Assembly: GCA_023399465.1 (NCBI GenBank)
Contig: JAEWPB010000097.1
Location: forward strand, 1 to 47,729
Direction: 5' to 3'
Length of the DNA stretch: 47,729 bases
Source: Pseudomonadota bacterium
GTDB taxonomy: Bacteria > Pseudomonadota > Alphaproteobacteria > Rhizobiales > Rhizobiaceae
Shown: in pieces, positions 9,021 through 16,103 of the stretch
Layout: every line of letters begins with the position of its first letter
Position numbering within the stretch: the stretch's first letter is position 1
Position numbers and translations under genes: made by a program
The notes under the pieces: model-generated
Seen by the model: only the letters and a program-made list of their open reading frames with translations
Database searches by the model: none
What the model was told of the DNA's origin: nothing

Positions 9021-10138
9021 GGCCCGGTCAGCAATTCCTTGGAGAAGGCGGCGGTGAATATTACACCGCCGTTTTCGTCCGTGGCCTCGCCAAGTACGAC
9101 ATCCATTCTCTGGCCATTGATCCGGGCAAGGCCGAAACCACCCTTGAACGCCGCCTTCGGCTTGAACAGATCCATCCCGCTCGCCTGGTAGATCATCGCC
9201 CTGTCGTGTTCATGGCCGTGGAAGATGCCGGCAATGTTGTAGCCGGCCAGAACCTCCACCAGAGCTTCTCGATCTGTGTCGCTCCACCAGTGTGGCGGTC
9301 CGCTTCCGTCCTTGTCGAAGGTCTTCCTTGGCGGATCCCAGCGCTCGATCGAGAAGGGGTCCCAGCCATAGTGCTGGAAAATCACCACGGGGCGTCCATC
9401 GGCGGCATAGGTGGCAAGGTCGTTCTTCAGCCAGGCGAGGCTGGAGATCGCTCCCTTGGTCGTGTCGCCGGGAAACCGCTGGGCCTGGATCAGATGCAGG
9501 CGGCCCCAGTTCCACGAATAGTTGTCGGAAAGCGTATCGTAGTTGTCGACCGGAACGGGCGCCTTGTAGAACACGCTCGGCTTGTGGTTGAGGCGGACGT
9601 ATTCGCGCATCTGCTCGCGGTACCAGTTCCGGTTCGGCGGCTTGCCGTCCTGGTCGAGGTCGTGGTTGCCGAGCCCGACATAGACGGGGTAGTGCACCTG
9701 GTCGATGCCGGTGCCCTGGCGATAACGTCGTGAAAACTGCACCAGTTGCGAGCCCATCCGCGGCTCGGAGGTCTGCCCGCCGCCATCGTCGGTGATGTCG
9801 CCGCAGACGATCACGCCTTCCGGCATGGCAATCTGATCGCCAGCGCTCGCAAGCCCGGTCGACTTGCCGTCGATCGTCTCCGGCCACTTGTGGCGGGTGA
9901 TGTTGTTCAGCGCGGCTATGTTCCGGATGAGATTGGCGTCGGTCTTGCCCGCCGCGGTGCATTGGGGGCTCAGCGTGTTTCCCATCCGGCAGGCGTGGAC
10001 GTCGTTGATGAAGAGGAAGGTGACGTCGTTTGCCCTCTTCCTTGCGGAGGCGGCTCTGACGATTGCGGGGCCGTACAGCGACAGCCCGACGCCGACGGTC
10101 CCGATCAGTAACTGCCGTCGTGATATTCCCTTTGCCAT
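9002..10138 (-). CDS. Tat-exported calcineurin-like metallophosphoesterase
   Basis: Metal-dependent phosphoesterase, probably periplasmic; the substrate cannot be told from sequence. ATG 10138 is chosen because an AAGGAG site precedes it and a twin-arginine signal follows (SRRQLLIGTVG, 6-16, then a hydrophobic stretch ending near AAS). A longer frame to 10369 would overlap the MFS gene. The 378-residue product has the full calcineurin set: DVH (46-48), CGDI (112-115), GNHD (157-160), a histidine in FQHYGWD, and GHEH (308-311). It is convergent with murB. A terminator separates it from the upstream MFS gene, so it is probably its own transcription unit. It interrupts the usual murB-ddlB neighbourhood. 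Confidence 0.88.
   Translation of the reverse strand: MAKGISRRQLLIGTVGVGLSLYGPAIVRAASARKRANDVTFLFINDVHACRMGNTLSPQCTAAGKTDANLIRNIAALNNITRHKWPETIDGKSTGLASAGDQIAMPEGVIVCGDITDDGGGQTSEPRMGSQLVQFSRRYRQGTGIDQVHYPVYVGLGNHDLDQDGKPPNRNWYREQMREYVRLNHKPSVFYKAPVPVDNYDTLSDNYSWNWGRLHLIQAQRFPGDTTKGAISSLAWLKNDLATYAADGRPVVIFQHYGWDPFSIERWDPPRKTFDKDGSGPPHWWSDTDREALVEVLAGYNIAGIFHGHEHDRAMIYQASGMDLFKPKAAFKGGFGLARINGQRMDVVLGEATDENGGVIFTAAFSKELLTGPYAVTP
9049..9075 (+). terminator. Probable terminator of the murE-murB block, inside the convergent gene
   Basis: An 8-bp perfect stem (CGGCGGTG / CACCGCCG) with a 7-nt AT loop is followed by TTTT on the plus strand, 28 nt after the murB stop. It lies within the C-terminal codons of the opposite-strand phosphoesterase gene. 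Confidence 0.55.
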
Positions 10139-10206
10139 GCGTCGAACTCCTTGCCCCCGCCGGTCGTCATACGCGTGTAGCTTCGGATTTTGAACAAGGG
10201 ATGGCC

Positions 10207-10242
10207 GAAAGAAAAGGCCGCAACGGATTTTCCGTTGCGGCC
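10207..10242 (-). terminator. Rho-independent terminator of the MFS gene
   Basis: Perfect 12-bp stem (arms 10216-10227 and 10231-10242) with a 3-nt loop. Read on the minus strand it is followed by TTTTCTTT. It lies 21 nt beyond the MFS stop codon and before the phosphoesterase start, separating the two transcripts. Confidence 0.88.
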
Positions 10243-10263
10243 CCGGTCGCGGATGTGGGTCTA

Positions 10264-11568
10264 TCAGACCTCTTCCTTGCCTGACAGCAGGATGCAGGCG
10301 AGGGTGATCACGGCGGAGAGTGCCAGATAGTAACCGACATAGTTCATGCCGTAGTTCATCTGCAGCCATGTCGCGATGTAAGGCGCAAGCGAGGCGCCGA
10401 AGATGCCGGCGAGGTTGAAGGTGATCGATGAGCCGGTGTAGCGGACCTTGGTCGGGAAAGGAGCCGCCAGCGCCGTTCCGATCAGGCCGTAGGTCATTCC
10501 CATCAGGGCCATTGCCAGGATGACGAAGATGATGAGATCGGTTTCGCTGCCGGTCATCAGGCCGGGCAGGGCGAACGAGAAGATGCCGATCAGTACGGTC
10601 GTCACGATCAGAAGTTCGCGACGGCCAAAACGTTCGGCAAGCTTGGCGACGAGGGGAATGAAGAGGCCGAAGATCACCGAGCCCAGCAGCTGTATCTCAA
10701 GGGCCTCGAGGAACGGGATGTTCAGTACCTTGACATTGTAGGACAGCAGGTAGGCCGTACCGATGTAGAACAGCACAAAGGTCGCCAGCGCCACGAAGGT
10801 GCCGAGGACGAGGCTGCGCTTGTGGTTGCGCAAAAGTTCTGCGACCGGCACTTCGACGCGCTCGTGCTTGTCGATTGCCTTCTGGAAATCCGGAGTTTCC
10901 GTGATTGAAAGACGGACCCAGAGGCCGATGGCGATCAGGGCGATGGAGGCAATGAACGGGATGCGCCAACCCCAGCTCAACAGTGCCTCTTGCGACATGA
11001 AGTGAAGCAGCAGCCAGAAGACGCCCGAAGAGAGGAACAGGCCGACCGGGGCGCCAAGCTGCGGGAACATGCCGTACCAGCTGCGCTTGCCTTCTGGGGC
11101 GTTTTCGGTTGCGAGCAGAACGGCGCCGCCCCATTCGCCGCCAAGGCCGAAGCCCTGGCCGAAGCGGCAAAGCGCCAGCAGTAGCGGCGCGAGCACGCCG
11201 ATTGTCTCATACGTCGGCAACAAACCGATTATGACCGTCGAAATGCCCATGGTCAGAAGGGCCGCGACGAGCGTGGTCTTGCGGCCGACGCGGTCACCGA
11301 AGTGACCGAAAATCACCGCGCCCAGCGGGCGGGCGAAAAAGGCGATCGAGAACGTCGCAAACGAGGCAAGCAGGGCAGTGGTGGGATCGCTGTTGGGGAA
11401 GAACAGCGCTGGGAACACCAGCACTGCTGCCGTGGCGTAAACATAAAAATCGAAAAATTCGATGGTGGTGCCGACCAGGCTGGCGAGGAGAACGCGCGCC
11501 GGAGAATTGAGCTGGGTACCGCTCGATGGTCTCGTGGCCGGCGATACTGAGGGTATCGCGTCTGTCAT
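10264..11568 (-). CDS. MFS transporter, metabolite:H+ symporter (MHS) subfamily
   Basis: Inner-membrane secondary transporter of 434 residues with about 12 hydrophobic helices. The early segment GTTIEFFDFYVYATAA and the loop GHFGDRVGRKTTL, followed by RFGQGFGLGGEWGGAVLL, are characteristic of the MHS group (relatives of ProP, KgtP and ShiA). The RITETP-like SITETPDF motif after TM6 also fits. The substrate is probably a carboxylate, betaine or similar small metabolite; sequence does not settle it. The first 20 residues are polar and Ser/Pro-rich. It has its own terminator and a 246-nt divergent intergenic region shared with aqpZ. Confidence 0.9.
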   Translation of the reverse strand: MTDAIPSVSPATRPSSGTQLNSPARVLLASLVGTTIEFFDFYVYATAAVLVFPALFFPNSDPTTALLASFATFSIAFFARPLGAVIFGHFGDRVGRKTTLVAALLTMGISTVIIGLLPTYETIGVLAPLLLALCRFGQGFGLGGEWGGAVLLATENAPEGKRSWYGMFPQLGAPVGLFLSSGVFWLLLHFMSQEALLSWGWRIPFIASIALIAIGLWVRLSITETPDFQKAIDKHERVEVPVAELLRNHKRSLVLGTFVALATFVLFYIGTAYLLSYNVKVLNIPFLEALEIQLLGSVIFGLFIPLVAKLAERFGRRELLIVTTVLIGIFSFALPGLMTGSETDLIIFVILAMALMGMTYGLIGTALAAPFPTKVRYTGSSITFNLAGIFGASLAPYIATWLQMNYGMNYVGYYLALSAVITLACILLSGKEEV

Positions 11569-11814
11569 TTCATTTCCAATCAGGATGCAGGTGTGTGCCT
11601 TGGGAGGAACTGGCGTCCATTAGCGCAATCTAAGTGCGACGAGAAATGAAAACATGAAACAAACGCAAAGATATCTGCGCGTTTGCGTACAAAGTCTAAT
11701 GCATCGTTGCCTGATCGGTCGATACGAGGCCGTTGGCTTCCCGCCTTTCTTGACCGGAATCGATATATGATCAATTCCTTGTATGCCCCATAATAGAAAG
11801 TTGGAGGGAATGAC
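11569..11814. promoter_or_regulatory. Divergent intergenic region between the MFS gene and aqpZ
   Basis: 246 nt without a credible ORF, flanked by the starts of two divergent genes, so it should hold both promoters. A TTGACC hexamer near 11755 followed by an AT-rich stretch (ATATATGA) is a possible part of the aqpZ promoter, but hexamer spacing is not ideal. No clear inverted-repeat operator is seen. Confidence 0.35.
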
Positions 11815-12501
11815 GTGTTCAAGAGACTCGCGGCAGAATTCCTAGGTACGTTCTGGTTGGTATTCGGCGGATGCGGTAGCGCGGTGCTTGCCGCGGCCTT
11901 TCCCGATCTCGGCATTGGCTTTTATGGCGTCGCCCTTGCTTTCGGGCTGACGGTGCTGACGATGGTCTACGCCGTCGGCGGCATTTCCGGCGGGCACTTC
12001 AACCCGGCGGTATCCGTTGGCCTCATGGTTGCCGGGCGGCTTCCCGCTGGCAGCCTCGTTCCCTATGTCGTCGCCCAGGTGATCGGCGCGATCCTGGCGG
12101 CGACGGCCATCTACGTCATCGCCAGCGGCAAGGCCGGGTTCGAACTCGGCACCTTCGCCGCCAACGGCTACGGCGCGCATTCGCCGGGCGGCTACACGCT
12201 GACCTCGGCACTGGTGGTCGAGATCATCCTCAGCGGCTTCTTCATCTTCATCATTCTCGGTGCCACCAGTCCGCGGGCGCCGGCCGGTTTCGCCGGGATC
12301 GCCATCGGCCTGGCGCTGACCCTCGTCCATCTGATTTCGATCCCGGTGACGAATACCTCGGTCAATCCGGCGCGCTCGACGGGGCAGGCGCTGTTCGTCG
12401 GCGGCTGGGCGATACAGCAGTTGTGGATGTTCTGGGTGGCGCCGATCGTCGGCGGCATCATAGGCGCCCTCGTGTGGCAGGTCGTGGGCGAAGAGGACTG
12501 A
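11815..12501 (+). CDS. aqpZ: Aquaporin Z (water channel, MIP family)
   Basis: Six-TM inner-membrane channel for water. 228 residues, the usual AqpZ length. The two NPA boxes are at 63-65 (GGHFNPAVS) and 184-186 (TSVNPARS). The second is followed by the selectivity-filter arginine, and a histidine (VHLISIPVTN) is present in TM5 as in water-selective members, which argues against a glycerol facilitator. The GTG start follows a GGAGGGAA site. It is monocistronic: a divergent gene lies upstream and a very strong hairpin terminator downstream. It sits inside the dcw region between murB and ddlB. Confidence 0.95.
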   Translation: MFKRLAAEFLGTFWLVFGGCGSAVLAAAFPDLGIGFYGVALAFGLTVLTMVYAVGGISGGHFNPAVSVGLMVAGRLPAGSLVPYVVAQVIGAILAATAIYVIASGKAGFELGTFAANGYGAHSPGGYTLTSALVVEIILSGFFIFIILGATSPRAPAGFAGIAIGLALTLVHLISIPVTNTSVNPARSTGQALFVGGWAIQQLWMFWVAPIVGGIIGALVWQVVGEED

Positions 12502-12808
12502 GTGTCTCTCTCTGCCGAGTACGACGTGAACGGACAGGTCTCGCCCGGGTACGGGCGGGACCTGTCCGTTTATAAAACATCGGCAAAATCCTTGCTCTCG
12601 CCACAACTCTCTGATTCCTAGCCGGAATCGTCGAAGCGATTTGATTCTCCTGCGGAAAAATCGCTTCCGGGCAGTGACCGGTTAACAAAAGTAAACGCTT
12701 CATTAACCATCTTGCCCTTCTAGTGAATGTCATCGTTGTGTCAGGATTCGCAGGGTCAAGCCCGACGCAAGCGTCATGGTGCACGATGCACCTTGTTTGG
12801 GGGTAAGA
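12502..12808 (+). promoter_or_regulatory. Leader region of the ddlB-ftsQAZ block with a CtrA-like half-site
   Basis: 307 nt with no credible gene. The first part holds the aqpZ terminator. The second part should hold the promoter for ddlB-ftsQ-ftsA-ftsZ. TTAAC at 12682-12686 and TTAACCAT at 12703-12710 match the CtrA recognition half-site known from Caulobacter and rhizobia, though the 17-nt gap is not the canonical TTAA-N7-TTAA. A hexamer pair with good spacing is not evident. CtrA control is inference. Confidence 0.4.
12531..12572 (+). terminator. Strong terminator after aqpZ
   Basis: A 17-bp stem (12531-12547 with 12552-12568) contains a single T/G wobble, has a 4-nt GGTA loop, and is followed by TTTAT. 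It insulates the ddlB-ftsZ block from aqpZ transcription. Confidence 0.88.
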
Positions 12809-13735
12809 ATGGATCGCAAGCATGTAGCCGTCCTGATGGGCGGGTTCTCATCGGAAAGGCCGGTCAGCCTGTCTTCCGGGGGTGCGTGCGCGGATGCCCT
12901 TGAAGCCGAAGGCTATCGCGTCACCCGTGTCGACGTCGGTCGCGATGTTGCGGCGGTGCTGGCAGAACTGCGTCCCGACGTTGCCTTCAATGCCCTTCAC
13001 GGTCCGTACGGCGAGGATGGGACGATCCAGGGCATTCTCGAATATCTCCAGATCCCCTACACGCATTCGGGCGTGCTCGCCTCTGCGCTTGCCATGGACA
13101 AGGGGCAGGCGAAGATCGTCGCGAAAGCGGCGGGGATTCCCGTTGCCGAGGCCCGGATCATGGATCGTTTCGAGATCGGGTCGCAGCATCCGATCGCTCC
13201 GCCATACGTGGTGAAGCCGGTTCGCGAGGGCTCCTCGTTCGGGGTGGTGATCGTCAAGGAAGATCAGTCGCATCCGCCGCAGGTGCTTTCCTCCTCGGAG
13301 TGGCGTTATGACGACCGGGTCATGGTCGAGCGCTATGTCTATGGGCGTGAGCTGACTTGCGGCGTCATGGGTGATGTCGCGCTCGGGGTGACCGAGGTCG
13401 TGCCGCTCGGTCACGGCTTCTACGATTACGATGCGAAGTATGCAGCCGGTGGGTCGAAGCACGTCATTCCGGCGGAAATTTCACCAAATATTTACCAAGA
13501 AATACAAAGATTGGCACTCGAGGCGCACAAGGCGATCGGGTGTCGCGGCGTCAGTCGTTCCGACTTCCGCTTCGACGATCGCTTCTCCGAGGAAGGTGAA
13601 GTCATCTGGCTGGAAATCAACACGCAGCCGGGCATGACGCCGACCTCGCTGGTGCCCGAGATGGCGGCTCACGCCGGTCACTCGTTTGGTGAATTTCTTG
13701 GTTGGATGGTGGAGGACGCTTCGTGTTCGCGCTGA
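12809..13735 (+). CDS. ddlB: D-alanine:D-alanine ligase DdlB
   Basis: ATP-grasp enzyme making the D-Ala-D-Ala dipeptide used by MurF. ATG 12809 (after a GGGGG site) gives 308 residues and the typical N-terminus with VLMGGFSSERPVSL. Other family marks are NALHGPYGEDGTIQG, the SGVLASALAMDK segment, VKPVREGSSFGV, and the C-terminal GCRGVSRSDFR and WLEINTQPGMTPTS that bind metal and phosphate. Its last codons overlap the ftsQ start. In most relatives it follows murB closely; here three unrelated genes intervene. Confidence 0.97.
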   Translation: MDRKHVAVLMGGFSSERPVSLSSGGACADALEAEGYRVTRVDVGRDVAAVLAELRPDVAFNALHGPYGEDGTIQGILEYLQIPYTHSGVLASALAMDKGQAKIVAKAAGIPVAEARIMDRFEIGSQHPIAPPYVVKPVREGSSFGVVIVKEDQSHPPQVLSSSEWRYDDRVMVERYVYGRELTCGVMGDVALGVTEVVPLGHGFYDYDAKYAAGGSKHVIPAEISPNIYQEIQRLALEAHKAIGCRGVSRSDFRFDDRFSEEGEVIWLEINTQPGMTPTSLVPEMAAHAGHSFGEFLGWMVEDASCSR

Positions 13736-14655
13736 GGGGCAAAAAGGCAGGGAAATCGCGCACGCAGAGTGCGGCGACGGTTGCTGAGTCGGACGATCTC
13801 TTCGTCCTGCCGCGCCCGCTGCGCCGTGTCGTGCGCTTCCTCGTCAGCCTCGCCTCCGGGCGCATTCATATTCCGGCCCACACCGGTACGGTATCGGCGG
13901 TCGCATTCTATGCCGCAACCGGTCTCTACGGCATGTCGCTCGGCGGTCATACCCAGACGGTCGCCCAGGCGACCACGTCCGCGGCCGGCTTTGCTATCGA
14001 GAATGTGACGGTATCCGGCAATGCCGAAACCTCCGAAATCGAGGTTCTGCAGTTGCTCGGTCTCGACGGCACTACTTCTCTGGTCGCGCTCGACATCAAT
14101 GCGGCGCGCGAAAAGCTCTCGCACCTGCCCTGGGTCGAGGATGTCGAGGTCCGCAAGGTCTATCCGAACACCATCGCCGTTACGGTCAGCGAGCGTGAGG
14201 CCTTCGGCATCTGGCAGCATGGCTCGGAACTCTCGCTCATCGAGAAGAACGGCAGCGTCATCGCGCCGCTTCGCGACAACAAGTTCGCTCATCTGCCGCT
14301 GTTCGTCGGCCGGGACGCAGAGCAGTCGGCTGCATCGGTCGATACCGAATTCGCCAACTGGCCGGAGCTGCGCAACCGGGTGAAGGCCTTCGTCCGCATC
14401 GCCGGCCGTCGCTGGGACATTCACCTCGACAACGGCATCATCGTGAAGCTGCCGGAGCGCGACATCGATCGCGCACTCGCCATGTTGTCCCGCCTCGACA
14501 GGGAGCAGGATCTGCTGGAACGCGATATCGCCGCAGTCGATCTTCGCCTCGACGATCGCACCACCGTGCGCCTGACGCCGGAAGCGGCGGCGCGCCGCCA
14601 GGTCGCGCTCGATGCGAGAACCAAGGAACTCAAGAAGGCGGGCAGCAGCATATGA
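13723..14655 (+). CDS. ftsQ: Cell division protein FtsQ
   Basis: Bitopic membrane protein of the divisome that bridges early and late proteins (FtsB/FtsL partners). The GTG at 13723 is preferred over the TTG at 13702 because a GGAGG site ends 7 nt upstream; it gives 310 residues. A cytoplasmic basic/polar N-terminus (1-50) is followed by one TM helix (about 57-74), then a POTRA domain (about 87-155, with IENVTVSGN and LPWVEDVEVRKVYPNTIAVTV) and the FtsQ beta domain (REAFGIWQ...). It overlaps ddlB by 13 nt and ftsA by 4 nt (ATGA). Confidence 0.95.
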   Translation: MFALRGKKAGKSRTQSAATVAESDDLFVLPRPLRRVVRFLVSLASGRIHIPAHTGTVSAVAFYAATGLYGMSLGGHTQTVAQATTSAAGFAIENVTVSGNAETSEIEVLQLLGLDGTTSLVALDINAAREKLSHLPWVEDVEVRKVYPNTIAVTVSEREAFGIWQHGSELSLIEKNGSVIAPLRDNKFAHLPLFVGRDAEQSAASVDTEFANWPELRNRVKAFVRIAGRRWDIHLDNGIIVKLPERDIDRALAMLSRLDREQDLLERDIAAVDLRLDDRTTVRLTPEAAARRQVALDARTKELKKAGSSI

Positions 14656-15983
14656 GCCTATTCGGATCTTCCAATTTCGGATTGCCTCGCCTGAAGCCGC
14701 TTTCTTCGAAGCGGGCGCATATCGTTTCGGTGCTCGATATCGGCTCGACCAAGGTCGTCTGCATGATCGCCCGGCTGACGCCGCGCGAGGAAAGCCAGAT
14801 CCTGCCGGGCCGCACCCACAAGATCGATGTCATCGGCATCGGGCACCAGCGTTCGCGCGGCATCAAGACCGGCGTGATCGCCGACCTGGATGCGGTCGAA
14901 GGCGTCATCCGCCTGGCGGTCGATGCTGCCGAGCGCATGGCCGGCCTGACCGTCGATAGCCTGATCGTCAATGTCTCCGCCGGCCGCCTTGCAAGCGATG
15001 TCTATACCGCGACGATCGATCTCGGCGGGCAGGAGGTCGAGGCAAGCGACCTGCGCAAGGTTCTGACTGCCGCCTGCCACCAGTCGCAGCGCCAGGAGCG
15101 CGCCATCCTTCATTCGTTGCCAACGGGCTTTTCGTTGGACGGCGAACGCGGTATTCGCGACCCGCTGGCGATGTTCGGTGATTCGCTTGGTGTCGACATG
15201 CACGTCGTCACCGCGGAAAACGCTGCACTCAAGAACCTCGAGCTTTGCGTCAATCGCGCCCATCTTTCCGTCGAAGGAATGGTCGCAACTCCCTATGCGA
15301 GCGGCCTCGCCGCGCTGGTGGACGACGAAGTCGAGCTTGGATGCGCAGCCATCGACATGGGCGGCGGCACCACCACGATCTCGGTCTTTGCCGAGGGCAA
15401 GCTGGTGCATACCGATGCCGTCGGTCTTGGCGGGCATCATGTGACGACCGACCTGGCTCGCGGCCTTTCGACCCGTATCGAAGACGCAGAACGCCTCAAG
15501 GTCGTCCACGCGTCGGCGCTGATGAATAGCGCAGATGAAAGAGATCTCGTTTCGGTTCCGCCGATCGGTGAGGATGACCGCGATCAGCCGACGCAAGTGC
15601 CGCGCGCGCTTGTGTCGCGGATCGTGCGCGCCCGCATCGAGGAAACGCTGGAGTTGATCCGCGACCGCATCCAGCGCTCGGGCTTCAGCCCGATCGTCGG
15701 CAAGCGCGTCGTGCTCACCGGTGGTGCCAGCCAGTTGACCGGCCTGCCGGAAGCGGCCCGCCACATCCTGGCCCGCAACGTCCGCATCGGTCGCCCCATG
15801 GGGGTTTCCGGTTTGCCGACGGCGGCGAAGGGCCCGGCATTTTCGACGGCGGTGGGTCTGTTGATCTACCCGCAGGTCGCGGAAAACGAGACGCATGCGG
15901 CCCACGGCGGACTTCTGTCCGCACTTGGCGGCAGCAACAGCCGGATCGCCCGCGTGGGGCAGTGGCTGAAGGAAAGTTTTTGA
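14652..15983 (+). CDS. ftsA: Cell division protein FtsA (actin-like FtsZ membrane anchor)
   Basis: Actin-fold ATPase that tethers FtsZ filaments to the inner membrane and recruits later divisome proteins. 443 residues. Phosphate-1 region VLDIGSTKVVCMIA (about 29-42); SHS2/1C domain around SRGIKTGVIADLDAVEGVI; phosphate-2 region IDMGGGTTTISVF; adenosine site LTGGASQLTGL. The C-terminus RVGQWLKESF is the expected amphipathic membrane-targeting helix. It starts inside the ftsQ stop. A 120-nt gap to ftsZ follows. Confidence 0.97.
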   Translation: MSLFGSSNFGLPRLKPLSSKRAHIVSVLDIGSTKVVCMIARLTPREESQILPGRTHKIDVIGIGHQRSRGIKTGVIADLDAVEGVIRLAVDAAERMAGLTVDSLIVNVSAGRLASDVYTATIDLGGQEVEASDLRKVLTAACHQSQRQERAILHSLPTGFSLDGERGIRDPLAMFGDSLGVDMHVVTAENAALKNLELCVNRAHLSVEGMVATPYASGLAALVDDEVELGCAAIDMGGGTTTISVFAEGKLVHTDAVGLGGHHVTTDLARGLSTRIEDAERLKVVHASALMNSADERDLVSVPPIGEDDRDQPTQVPRALVSRIVRARIEETLELIRDRIQRSGFSPIVGKRVVLTGGASQLTGLPEAARHILARNVRIGRPMGVSGLPTAAKGPAFSTAVGLLIYPQVAENETHAAHGGLLSALGGSNSRIARVGQWLKESF

Positions 15984-16103
15984 GTGTCTGACCCCGGACC
16001 GGGGCCCGCGGCAGGCGGCACCGGTACACGAGGCCAGAGGGCAACAGAGTTTAGGGAATCGGCCGGCGTGGCGATGCGGCCAAGAGATAAAGGAACGGGT
16101 AAC

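Noticed and set aside
15984..16103. 40-codon N-terminal extension of FtsZ
   Set aside because: Gly/Pro/Arg-rich sequence unlike FtsZ, and a better start with a ribosome site lies at 16104.
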